NCBI GenBank assembly: GCA_002497985.1
Contig: DAFQ01000024.1
Location: 1-24,482 of the forward strand
Length of the DNA stretch: 24,482 nt
Origin: Euryarchaeota archaeon UBA4
Lineage (GTDB): Archaea > Thermoplasmatota > Poseidoniia > Poseidoniales > Thalassarchaeaceae
Reading direction: 5' to 3'
In this document: piece by piece, positions 1-6,117 of the stretch
Position numbering within the stretch: the stretch's first letter is position 1
Layout of the letters: every line of letters starts with the position of its first letter
The notes under the pieces: generated by a model
Database searches by the model: none
What the model was told of the DNA's origin: nothing
The model's input: the letters and a program-made list of their open reading frames with translations, nothing else
Program-made: the position numbers and the translations under genes

Positions 1-1001
1 TCTAAGTTCCGAAGCCATTTCCATCGCTTGTTTTCCTCTCCATGGTCTTGGTCGGGCGCATTCGGTGGGTAGATGCCCGCCCAAGCATCATTACTGCTTG
101 GACGGTTGTTGATTTTGAAACGCACTGGTTTTCCGGGTACTGCTTCTAAAATTTCAATGGGTTCTTGTCGTCTGGCGGGAGCACGGTCTTGAATTTTAGT
201 CGTAGCTTCGGGTGGGTGATGGACTGTTGGCGGTGGATGTTTACCGCCGGGTGCGCCCGGATTCCCCCAACCGTCGACGGCTTCCCACACGCCTTCACGC
301 GGTGGAACACCCATTTTCCCCCCAGTATGCGAGGCGTAGAGGACCCCGATTTTTGAGATGACCATCCACTTGTTCCAATCCGGGCGATTTTGGCCTACTC
401 CACAGTCCTGGAAGGCGATGAATATCTCAGGATTCTGTGTGTGCTGGTAATGGCCAGCGATGGTGCCCCAGTGCCTATTTCCATGTTCGCCTGGCTTGAA
501 TACGTAGGTGCCATTCACTTCTGAACTTCCGGCTCCAAAAACGGTTAGGCTCGGGGGCATAGCGGTAATTGTCGCAGAGATCTCGTAGACTGCGGATCCG
601 CGCCATCCCTCACCCACATCGTTCCAAGTCCCGGGGGCCTGCAAGCCGAGATGTACTCTATTTTCGCCACCCCCCATGTTGTTCGGCTCACCTGGATGCC
701 AGTTCGTGTAAGTCCAATGTTGGCCATCAGACCAGTACCAGTGGTCTGCACCAGGCCCATTGCCACTACCTTTCCTTACCCCTCCTACCCATACAGGTTT
801 CCCATCGGAGATTCTAGTGACCTGTTCGTTCTCCTCAGCACTAGTGATGCTAGCGAGGTGTCCCCCCATCGCCCTAGCACGATCGTCGTGCTCCTTCCAT
901 GTCATCTCCTCTGGGATGAACCTGTAACCACTGCTCACAAAACCCTCAGCATTCGGCGTTATACAGTACTTCCGATTACACCCATATGAATAATACATCA
1001 T
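1..1001 (-). CDS. C-type lectin domain protein with alga-like 'VNGTY' module, partial (C-terminus off left edge)
   Basis: The frame is open from an ATG-ATG pair (1001/998) to the window edge, 333 codons. Residues about 20-142 form a C-type lectin fold: GGHLASI near 46, WVGG near 71, WSDG near 90, NWHPGEPNN at 100-108 and WND at 126-128. The EPN and ND residues are the classical calcium/sugar site of mannose-type lectins. The usual disulfide cysteines are absent, as in many prokaryotic CTLDs. Residues about 150-260 form a second module beginning GAGSSEVNGTY and ending PPPTV, and about 290-333 a third with AWAGIYP and DQDHGE...WKWL. I recall both mainly from marine algae and protists. No signal peptide is visible. 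An in-frame TAG lies just upstream, followed by nine G (plus-strand C run 1017-1025), so the start is firm unless that run is misassembled. A role in binding surface glycans is inference. Confidence 0.8.
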   Translation of the reverse strand, partial: MMYYSYGCNRKYCITPNAEGFVSSGYRFIPEEMTWKEHDDRARAMGGHLASITSAEENEQVTRISDGKPVWVGGVRKGSGNGPGADHWYWSDGQHWTYTNWHPGEPNNMGGGENRVHLGLQAPGTWNDVGEGWRGSAVYEISATITAMPPSLTVFGAGSSEVNGTYVFKPGEHGNRHWGTIAGHYQHTQNPEIFIAFQDCGVGQNRPDWNKWMVISKIGVLYASHTGGKMGVPPREGVWEAVDGWGNPGAPGGKHPPPTVHHPPEATTKIQDRAPARRQEPIEILEAVPGKPVRFKINNRPSSNDAWAGIYPPNAPDQDHGEENKRWKWLRNL

Positions 1002-1082
1002 AGATGGATGATATGTCCCCCCCCCAAGCTAGTGACAATGCCGGTTCGATGGATTGACAAGTGATTGTTTGGGCGCATTGCC

Positions 1083-1832
1083 ATGAAGGAAGTAGCAGTG
1101 GAAGAGCCGTCGGCGGGAGTGCAGGAGGTTCTCGTTCCCGAAAGAGTGGTTAACGGCCTCCCAACCATGTACTGCTTTGAGACCTGTCCGTTCTGCTTCA
1201 AGGTCAAGGCGCTCCTAGGCTCGAGGGGGATAGAGTACTCTAAGGTCGAGGTGGACCCTACTTTCAAGACTCAGCTGAAGTGGTCTGACTGGGGCAAAGT
1301 TCCTGTGTTCATCGACATTGATGGCACTCAGGTGAATGACTCGAACTACATACTCCACTACATTGACTCGAAAGACTCGGGATCATTCCCTAGAATGGGC
1401 GAAGACCCCGAGCAGGACCGGTGGATGGATTTTTCCAACAATGTCCTGGGAAAGTCCATCGTCGCAGTAATCTACACCTCGTACGGTACCTCTCTCCGAG
1501 CGCTCGACTACGTAACTAAGGTTGACAACTTCTCGTTTCGCAGTCGTCTAATCAATAAGTGGCTAGGGGCATTCATAATGCGTATGGTAGGCAAGAGCAG
1601 GGCGAAAATGTTCGACCTCCCCCCTCGTGAGAATTTCCAGTATCAACTCGACGAGATGTCCAAGGGGATTGACGGGGACTTCTTTGGAGAAGAAGGACCC
1701 AACGGGGCGGACTACGCCAACTTCGGAATCCTTCGATCTATGCAGGGACTTAATGGATTCGACATAGTTGAGAGTCACCATGTAGTGTCGGGCTGGTACT
1801 CAAGGATGCAAGAGCACTCTGGTGTGTATTGA
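1083..1832 (+). CDS. Prostaglandin E synthase 2-like GST/glutaredoxin-fold protein
   Basis: A 249-residue protein. An N-terminal glutaredoxin-like domain carries CPFC at residues 35-38 (context ETCPFCFKVKALL), the cis-proline KVPVF and the glutathione-site pattern NDSNYI. The C-terminal half is an all-helical GST-like domain ending ADYANFGILRSMQGLNGFD then a WYSRM motif. This order and the tail closely resemble membrane-associated prostaglandin E synthase 2 (PTGES2) of eukaryotes, where the CxxC binds glutathione and haem. The archaeal substrate is unknown; a thiol-dependent redox role is inference. I prefer ATG 1083; an in-frame TTG at 1065 would add six residues. It is divergent from the lectin gene with about 80 bases between them, and is followed by a small membrane protein on the same strand. 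Confidence 0.85.
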   Translation: MKEVAVEEPSAGVQEVLVPERVVNGLPTMYCFETCPFCFKVKALLGSRGIEYSKVEVDPTFKTQLKWSDWGKVPVFIDIDGTQVNDSNYILHYIDSKDSGSFPRMGEDPEQDRWMDFSNNVLGKSIVAVIYTSYGTSLRALDYVTKVDNFSFRSRLINKWLGAFIMRMVGKSRAKMFDLPPRENFQYQLDEMSKGIDGDFFGEEGPNGADYANFGILRSMQGLNGFDIVESHHVVSGWYSRMQEHSGVY

Positions 1833-1878
1833 AAGAGAGTTACGAATATATCAAAAGGGATTCATAATATCGAACATC

Positions 1879-2088
1879 ATGGATATAGAGGCCATTGATA
1901 TGGCTCGAATCGGTATCGGAGCAGCCATATTGGTGTATGTAGCCAATTGTACTCTAAATCAGAGAGTCTGGATCCGCAAGACATTCTCATGGGGTGCAAA
2001 GGACGAATATCCGAAGATTTACCTGATGAACGTCATTGGTGGCACATTGATTGGGCTATTTCTGATCTCATCCCCGTTCTTGCTGTAA
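1879..2088 (+). CDS. Small two-TM membrane protein
   Basis: A 69-residue protein starting MDIEAIDMARIG. It has one hydrophobic helix at about residues 9-25 (IGIGAAILVYVANC), a charged middle (RVWIRKTFSWGAKDEYPK), and a second helix at about 47-69 (YLMNVIGGTLIGLFLIS). The frame is open further upstream to 1822, but that part would overlap the previous gene and reads as charged non-conserved sequence, so ATG 1879 is preferred. It sits 46 bases after the PTGES2-like gene and may be cotranscribed with it. Its stop codon directly abuts the stop codon of the convergent trmJ gene. No family recognised. Confidence 0.6.
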   Translation: MDIEAIDMARIGIGAAILVYVANCTLNQRVWIRKTFSWGAKDEYPKIYLMNVIGGTLIGLFLISSPFLL

Positions 2089-2847
2089 TCATTTGACCGA
2101 TTCAAATGCGTCGGCGGCCTCAGAAATTACTGAGAGTATCCTATGTATTTCGTCATCCTTGGGAAGCCCCCTCATCACCACCCTTAGCAGCGTCTCCTCG
2201 ATACCCTCCCTCTTGTGCTCCTTGGTCGGCATTGACTCTGTGAGCCTGCTTATCTCGGATCTCAGCCTATTCCTTAGGTCTGGGTCTAGCAGCCTCATCG
2301 ACTCGGCCTCTCTGAGTTCGTGCTTCGTTGAATTGGCGAACCATGCATAGCAAACTATCGAAACAGCGTGACTCAGGTTTAGGATTGGGTAGCCCTCCCA
2401 TGTTGGTACGGTTACGAGTATATCGCACTCGTGTAGCTGCTCATTGGTCAGTCCTATGTCCTCGGGCCCGAAAATGAGCGCCACCTTACCCGAAACCCCA
2501 GCTAGCCTCCGGGGGAGCTCTTCGGGCAGGACGAAGTGCCTGAATGAGATCTTGTCCCCGATCTCCCTCTTGCCGGATGTCCCGGCTACCAGGGAGCAGT
2601 CGCCTGTTGCATCTGCAATGCTTTCAAAGGTGCTGCACGAATCAAGTATACCCTGTGCGTGCTTGGCCCTGTTCCTGGTCTCATCGCTCCATTCCCCCTC
2701 CCTGCCGACTATCCTCAGGTCTCTTATCCCAAAATTGAGCATCGACCTCGCTACAGCGCCGATATTCCCATCGAACTTGGGAGTGACTAGCACGATGCAG
2801 ATGTCTTCTGATCCGAGAGGGGCCTCTGTGTCTAGTCTGCCGCCCAT
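2089..2847 (-). CDS. trmJ: tRNA (cytidine/uridine-2'-O)-methyltransferase, TrmJ-type SPOUT family
   Basis: A 252-residue protein with the three SpoU/SPOUT motifs. Motif 1 is PKFDGNIGAVARSMLNFG (residues about 24-41, with the conserved N and R). Motif 2 is ALIFGPEDIGLTNEQL. Motif 3 is PILNLSHAVSIVCY, which helps form the trefoil-knot SAM site. The C-terminal helical extension is the expected length for TrmJ, which 2'-O-methylates position 32 in the tRNA anticodon loop. The start is ATG 2847. It is the last gene of the S19e-L39e-L31e-S17e run, 36 bases after S17e, so it is probably cotranscribed with translation genes. The exact nucleotide specificity cannot be read from the sequence. Confidence 0.9.
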   Translation of the reverse strand: MGGRLDTEAPLGSEDICIVLVTPKFDGNIGAVARSMLNFGIRDLRIVGREGEWSDETRNRAKHAQGILDSCSTFESIADATGDCSLVAGTSGKREIGDKISFRHFVLPEELPRRLAGVSGKVALIFGPEDIGLTNEQLHECDILVTVPTWEGYPILNLSHAVSIVCYAWFANSTKHELREAESMRLLDPDLRNRLRSEISRLTESMPTKEHKREGIEETLLRVVMRGLPKDDEIHRILSVISEAADAFESVK

Positions 2848-2883
2848 GAGGTCTGGAAGTGCTGTCCACTGATGAGTGATGCG

Positions 2884-3075
2884 CTAGTCCACGCGCCTTT
2901 GCTTGTACCGGGTGATGTATCCGGCTATCCAATTCCTCATCCTCTTGTTGTCAACATCCGAGAACTCGCTGACTAGGTGCTTGTTGGCATCGAAGTCGTC
3001 CGTGAACTGGTCTGGGTATAGCTCGACAAGCCTCAGAGCCCTGATCTTAACGAACGACGGTCTGATGTTACCCAT
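2884..3075 (-). CDS. rps17e: 30S ribosomal protein S17e
   Basis: A 63-residue protein beginning MGNIRPSFVKIRALRLVELYPD, with FTDDFDANKHLV in the middle and MRNWIAGYITRYKQRR at the end. These are the diagnostic blocks of S17e, a small-subunit protein shared by Archaea and Eukarya and absent from Bacteria. The length is normal for archaeal S17e. It starts only two bases after the L31e stop codon, and the end of L31e (GGAG before TAAAC) can serve as its ribosome binding site, suggesting translational coupling. Confidence 0.95.
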   Translation of the reverse strand: MGNIRPSFVKIRALRLVELYPDQFTDDFDANKHLVSEFSDVDNKRMRNWIAGYITRYKQRRVD

Positions 3076-3077
3076 GT

Positions 3078-3341
3078 TTACTCCTCCAATAGCTTGACTT
3101 CCAGAGGGAAGCCCTCTTCACGGGTACAGACCACCCTGACCTTCCTGGGGGGCTTCTGCATGCCCCTAGACCAGATGTAGTGGTTAACCGCCTCGTCGAT
3201 CCATATGTCCTCATCCTCGGTCATCTTCATGTGGCGGGCAACGTGCTTCCTGATCTCGGTAATGGCTCTATTGGCCCTACGAGTCCGGGGGACCGCCCAT
3301 GCAGCCCTAAGTGGGATAGTCATTTCCTTAACCTCTGCCAT
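3078..3341 (-). CDS. rpl31e: 50S ribosomal protein L31e
   Basis: An 87-residue protein with the L31e pattern: TIPLRAAWAVPRTRRANRAI near the N-terminus, IRKHVARHMK next, then WIDEAVNHYIWSRGMQKPPRKVRV. This is a large-subunit protein near the exit tunnel, found only in Archaea and Eukarya. The start ATG 3341 lies four bases after the L39e stop, so the two genes are coupled. The L39e-L31e order is the standard archaeal arrangement. Confidence 0.95.
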   Translation of the reverse strand: MAEVKEMTIPLRAAWAVPRTRRANRAITEIRKHVARHMKMTEDEDIWIDEAVNHYIWSRGMQKPPRKVRVVCTREEGFPLEVKLLEE

Positions 3342-3345
3342 GAAA

Positions 3346-3501
3346 TCACCTCTGCAGCTTGCTCCTGCGCCACATATGCCTCTTAGGGTGCGTGTTGACC
3401 TTCCTGTTAGTCCTCAGCATGACCCAGACAGGCACTCTCCGATTCTGCTTTGTAACCTTCATCAGGCGCCTCTTCTTAGCGTAGGGTTTGTGCCTTGCCA
3501 T
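3346..3501 (-). CDS. rpl39e: 50S ribosomal protein L39e
   Basis: A 51-residue, very basic protein read directly on the minus strand: it starts MARHKPYAKKRRLMK, continues with QNRRVPVWVMLRTNRKV and ends HPKRHMWRRSKLQR. The RRVPVWVM..TNRKV..HPKRR-like blocks identify L39e, which lines the peptide exit tunnel. It is easily missed in automatic calls because it is so short. It starts nine bases after the S19e stop and ends four bases before L31e. Confidence 0.95.
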   Translation of the reverse strand: MARHKPYAKKRRLMKVTKQNRRVPVWVMLRTNRKVNTHPKRHMWRRSKLQR

Positions 3502-3510
3502 GAAAAAGCC

Positions 3511-3981
3511 TCAGTAATTTGATAGTCCCGGATGCCTCTCAATTGCGGCATCTAGAACGGAGTTAGCAACATCGTCTAGTAGGGCATGTCCTGCTGGTGT
3601 GAGGACCTTGCCGTGGTTAACGGTGCCAGCCGCATTCATCTTGCTGACAACGAGGCCGGCGGACGTTAGTTGCTGCAGGATATTCCTTGCAATGTTCCTC
3701 GAGCCAGCGACAGCTCGGTTGGACTTGACTCCCCTGTCCTTGGGGCCGCCGAACTGCTGTGCCATGTGATTAGCCCCAATAGGCCCCATCTTCCCAACCT
3801 TGCGAAGAACGGCAGCTGATCTGATGAACCACCAATCATCCTGGATAGGGGGTCTTTCTCGATGAGTTCCGGTCTTAACGATGCTCGCCCACTCGGGCGC
3901 ATCGACCTCCTCCACAGAAGCCAGTCTCCTCGACAATTCGTCAATGACGAGGTCGGCGGGAACATCGTGGAACGTAGTCAT
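3511..3981 (-). CDS. rps19e: 30S ribosomal protein S19e
   Basis: A 156-residue protein. The N-terminal block VPADLVIDELSRRL is followed by PEWASIVKTGTHRERPP, then DDWWFIRSAAVLRKV, GPIGANHMAQQFGG, and a C-terminal LTPAGHALLDDVA. These are the S19e hallmarks (archaeal/eukaryal small-subunit protein). It is the first gene of the minus-strand ribosomal operon. A GGTGAG ribosome binding site sits a few bases before ATG 3981, and a TATA-like box at 4016-4023 lies about 35-40 bases upstream. Confidence 0.95.
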   Translation of the reverse strand: MTTFHDVPADLVIDELSRRLASVEEVDAPEWASIVKTGTHRERPPIQDDWWFIRSAAVLRKVGKMGPIGANHMAQQFGGPKDRGVKSNRAVAGSRNIARNILQQLTSAGLVVSKMNAAGTVNHGKVLTPAGHALLDDVANSVLDAAIERHPGLSNY

Positions 3982-4015
3982 AGGCTCACCAAGCGGCCGC
4001 CCGTCTTAGAGTCCC

Positions 4016-4023
4016 TATTTAAT
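4016..4023 (-). promoter_or_regulatory. TATA-like box for the S19e-L39e-L31e-S17e-trmJ operon
   Basis: On the minus strand this reads ATTAAATA. About 25 bases downstream would be the transcript start, leaving a short leader that contains GGTGAG before ATG 3981. The box is nearly symmetric, so it could also serve the divergent membrane-protein gene. Position and base content only. Confidence 0.45.
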
Positions 4024-4125
4024 CGTGATGACGGGCATTGAGCCACTGCTTGGATGCTACAGCCCGTAATTGCGACGACAAGGATTCAAATCCATGGGTC
4101 GTTTCGTTTGCCTGTGCGCAAGTCG

Positions 4126-4926
4126 ATGTCGCAGAATCCAAACATGCTCAGGACCATGATAGGCCTGGGAATGACACTGATAATCATACTTGGATATGCG
4201 GTCTATTCGAACACTGTTGACTCAGAATACTATGGGTATATCACAACAAACGAACACGTCGAATTGACCTTGGCACAGGATGATGTGGAAGTTGCTGAAT
4301 GGTATGTAACCACCAATGAGGCGATTTCGTGGATCAATACCACTGTTCTGGGTGCCCCGGTGGGTTCCACTCTCGTGGTCCAGTCCGAGGGGGAGTCGTG
4401 GTATCACTCTCCATCCTTAGGCGAAGACGTCGACTACCCATTCAACTGCAAGGAGATTAGTGGCGACTATTCGGAATACATCGAGGTGTGCGAGTATTCA
4501 ACGACCCACGATTTGGAAGTCGAGGATGATTTGTCCATAATGAGGGGGATTGTATCTATTGCCCTCCCTGTCGAGGGGCTAGGGTACCTACAAGCAGATG
4601 ATATTGAGGAAGCAGAGGAGATGGCGGGCGATCTAGTAGATGGCGAGTCGGGCATCATCACATGGAGAGTCGGGATATACAGCGACGGAGAAGCTGTAGA
4701 TAGTGCTGGTATCGAATTGTACATGAATGCGACAACGCATCAATTAGTTTCAGTGAATGAGTTCAATATTGACCCGGTTCAGGAATCGGTATACGGCATG
4801 GCGACATTGGTTGGTTGCTTTGGATTAATGCTCGTAATTCCACTGGTGGTATATTTCTCAGCGGTTCACAAGGCAAAGAAGGACGAGGCGGTCAGATTGG
4901 GGGCTCCTGATCTGAATGCCGATTAA
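4126..4926 (+). CDS. Membrane-anchored protein with two TM segments, unknown function
   Basis: A 266-residue protein from ATG 4126. A hydrophobic helix near the N-terminus (GLGMTLIIILGYAVYS) is followed by about 190 acidic residues predicted outside the membrane. Two cysteines in this part (NCKEISG and EVCEYS) could form a disulfide. A second helix near the C-terminus (YGMATLVGCFGLMLVIPLVVYF) leads to a short lysine-rich tail. The topology resembles a surface or periplasm-facing envelope protein with both ends inside. An alternative ATG at 4054 adds 24 residues lacking any clear feature. Its stop codon overlaps the stop of the convergent PqqD-like gene. No family recognised. Confidence 0.75.
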   Translation: MSQNPNMLRTMIGLGMTLIIILGYAVYSNTVDSEYYGYITTNEHVELTLAQDDVEVAEWYVTTNEAISWINTTVLGAPVGSTLVVQSEGESWYHSPSLGEDVDYPFNCKEISGDYSEYIEVCEYSTTHDLEVEDDLSIMRGIVSIALPVEGLGYLQADDIEEAEEMAGDLVDGESGIITWRVGIYSDGEAVDSAGIELYMNATTHQLVSVNEFNIDPVQESVYGMATLVGCFGLMLVIPLVVYFSAVHKAKKDEAVRLGAPDLNAD

Positions 4927-5324
4927 GACGAAGGGTATACATCCCATTCACCATTGATTGGTGATGTTCTAATTATGGCGAGATTGAGCTCAACGAATTT
5001 CTCGATGGAGGACCCACACCGTTCCTCTGAAGGAGCGATCGCCTCGTTATAGCGGGCATCCATCTCGCTGGCGATTTCTTCGAATGAGTGCTTTCCGTCC
5101 ATTAACTCCCACAAGGTCGAGTTCATGATGTCGAGCGGCCTTCTGAGTTCCGCCGGGGCACGGAGAATCTTAGCAATAATTGACTCGAGCCTACCGAATT
5201 GCTTTTCAATTACGATAACAACGTAAGGCCCCTCTTGCCCATTATCGATTATATGCCATTTTACGGGGGCCCTAGTGGGGTATGAGTTCACTGGTACAAC
5301 CATGATTATCCTACCACGACCCAT
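4923..5324 (-). CDS. PqqD-like small protein
   Basis: A 133-residue protein. Residues about 55-115 (LRRPLDIMNSTLWELMDGKHSFEEIASEMDARY...) match the PqqD/RiPP-recognition-like winged helix: RPLD, a W-x-L-x-D-G-x-x-x-x-x-E-I-A core, and a later helix KFVELNLAIIR. PqqD domains bind leader peptides for radical-SAM modification; stand-alone copies are also found with no known peptide. No radical-SAM gene is visible in this window. The N-terminal 50 residues (KWHIIDNGQEGPYVVIVIEKQFGRLESII) are an extra segment. The start ATG 5324 lies inside the end of a small membrane ORF, implying translational coupling. The assignment to the family is good; the role is unknown. Confidence 0.7.
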   Translation of the reverse strand: MGRGRIIMVVPVNSYPTRAPVKWHIIDNGQEGPYVVIVIEKQFGRLESIIAKILRAPAELRRPLDIMNSTLWELMDGKHSFEEIASEMDARYNEAIAPSEERCGSSIEKFVELNLAIIRTSPINGEWDVYPSS

Positions 5325-5476
5325 ATCATCAGGCTTGCCATGGATGCAATGCCAATAATAGAGAAGACCTTGACAATGTCTCCCCTTTCAGTGAATGTGT
5401 CGGCGTACCATGATACGATGCCACATATCATGCATATCAGAAGAAGGATCTCAGAACCGGGCGGTAATCTATCCAG
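5306..5476 (-). CDS. Small two-TM protein, probable non-ATG start
   Basis: The frame starting at CTG 5476 gives 56 residues: LDRLPPGSEILLLICMICGIV, a short polar linker (SWYADTFTERGDIV), then KVFSIIGIASMASLMIWVVVG. This is a plausible two-helix membrane protein filling exactly the space between the FMN reductase stop and the PqqD-like start, overlapping the latter by 19 bases. AAGGAG just upstream of the preceding stop codon is a good ribosome binding site about 9-10 bases before the CTG. The first ATG is at 5431 and would remove most of the first helix, leaving 41 residues. The reading frame is closed by a TAA upstream. The start codon is uncertain; the hydrophobic pattern argues that the gene is real. 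Confidence 0.5.
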   Translation of the reverse strand: MDRLPPGSEILLLICMICGIVSWYADTFTERGDIVKVFSIIGIASMASLMIWVVVG

Positions 5477-5483
5477 AGTATCA

Positions 5484-6029
5484 CTATCTCCTTAATTTGG
5501 TAGTGTTGGAAACCATAGATGATGCTAGGCTGGTGACTCTTTCCATGATTGTATCGCTGACTAGACTGCCGTCTTCATTGAATGCCTCCTTGATGTGTGG
5601 GACTGCGACCTGTTCGGGTGCAACCCATCCGTAAATCCATCTTGCTGCAATTCTCATGTGATTGAGTGTATTGTTGCTTGACTGCCCGCCAAGCGTGCTC
5701 ATCAGGCCGAACACCTTTCCCTTTGTGTGCTTGGAGTATAACCAATCCAAGCTATTCTTCATCACCCCACTCATCGTGCCGTGATATTCCGGGCTCGAAA
5801 GCACGAATGCATCAGATGAAGTCGCCAACTGCTGAAATTCCTTGACGTTTGCATCGTCCCAGCTTCCTTCCGCGCCAACGAGCGGGAGGGGCTTAGATCC
5901 ATGATCCCAGACGACAGTCTCGGCGCCAAGCTTACGACACTCGTCAAGCAGTAACTCGAGCATCCTGCCATTCGCCGAATCTAGGTCATAAGTTCCGCAA
6001 ATTCCCATGATAAGGATTGGCTCTGACAT
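5484..6029 (-). CDS. NADPH-dependent FMN reductase family protein
   Basis: A 181-residue flavodoxin-fold protein. It starts MSEPILIMGICGTYDLDSANGRML, where the loop after beta-1 holds the FMN phosphate. The family signature SSPEYHGTMSGVMKNSLDWL lies at about residues 78-97, and a later GGQSSNNT loop also contacts flavin. These proteins reduce flavins, quinones or azo compounds using NAD(P)H. The frame extends to 6086, but the first strand normally begins 3-6 residues from the N-terminus and a TATA-like GCTTATC lies at about 6080, so ATG 6029 (or 6044) is preferred. It heads a minus-strand trio with the small membrane ORF and the PqqD-like gene, and is divergent from the TPR gene. Confidence 0.85.
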   Translation of the reverse strand: MSEPILIMGICGTYDLDSANGRMLELLLDECRKLGAETVVWDHGSKPLPLVGAEGSWDDANVKEFQQLATSSDAFVLSSPEYHGTMSGVMKNSLDWLYSKHTKGKVFGLMSTLGGQSSNNTLNHMRIAARWIYGWVAPEQVAVPHIKEAFNEDGSLVSDTIMERVTSLASSMVSNTTKLRR

Positions 6030-6089
6030 GTTGGTCCCTGTCATGCCTAGGACTTCAACTATGTGTTTCCGTACATGATAAGCCAATGC

Positions 6090-6097
6090 TTATGTTA
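6090..6097 (+). promoter_or_regulatory. TATA-like box for the TPR protein gene
   Basis: TTATGTTA lies about 25 bases before ATG 6118, the spacing expected for a leaderless archaeal transcript. Short AT-rich sites like this are common by chance. Confidence 0.35.
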
Positions 6098-6117
6098 CAA
6101 TCAACGAGCGAACTGCT

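Noticed and set aside
651..989. Plus-strand 112-codon frame
   Set aside because: It is antisense to the clear C-type lectin frame and shows no protein-like pattern.
998..1267. Minus-strand frame of 89 codons upstream of the lectin, joinable by a shift at the G run
   Set aside because: It lies opposite the well-supported PTGES2-like gene and shows no domain or signal peptide.
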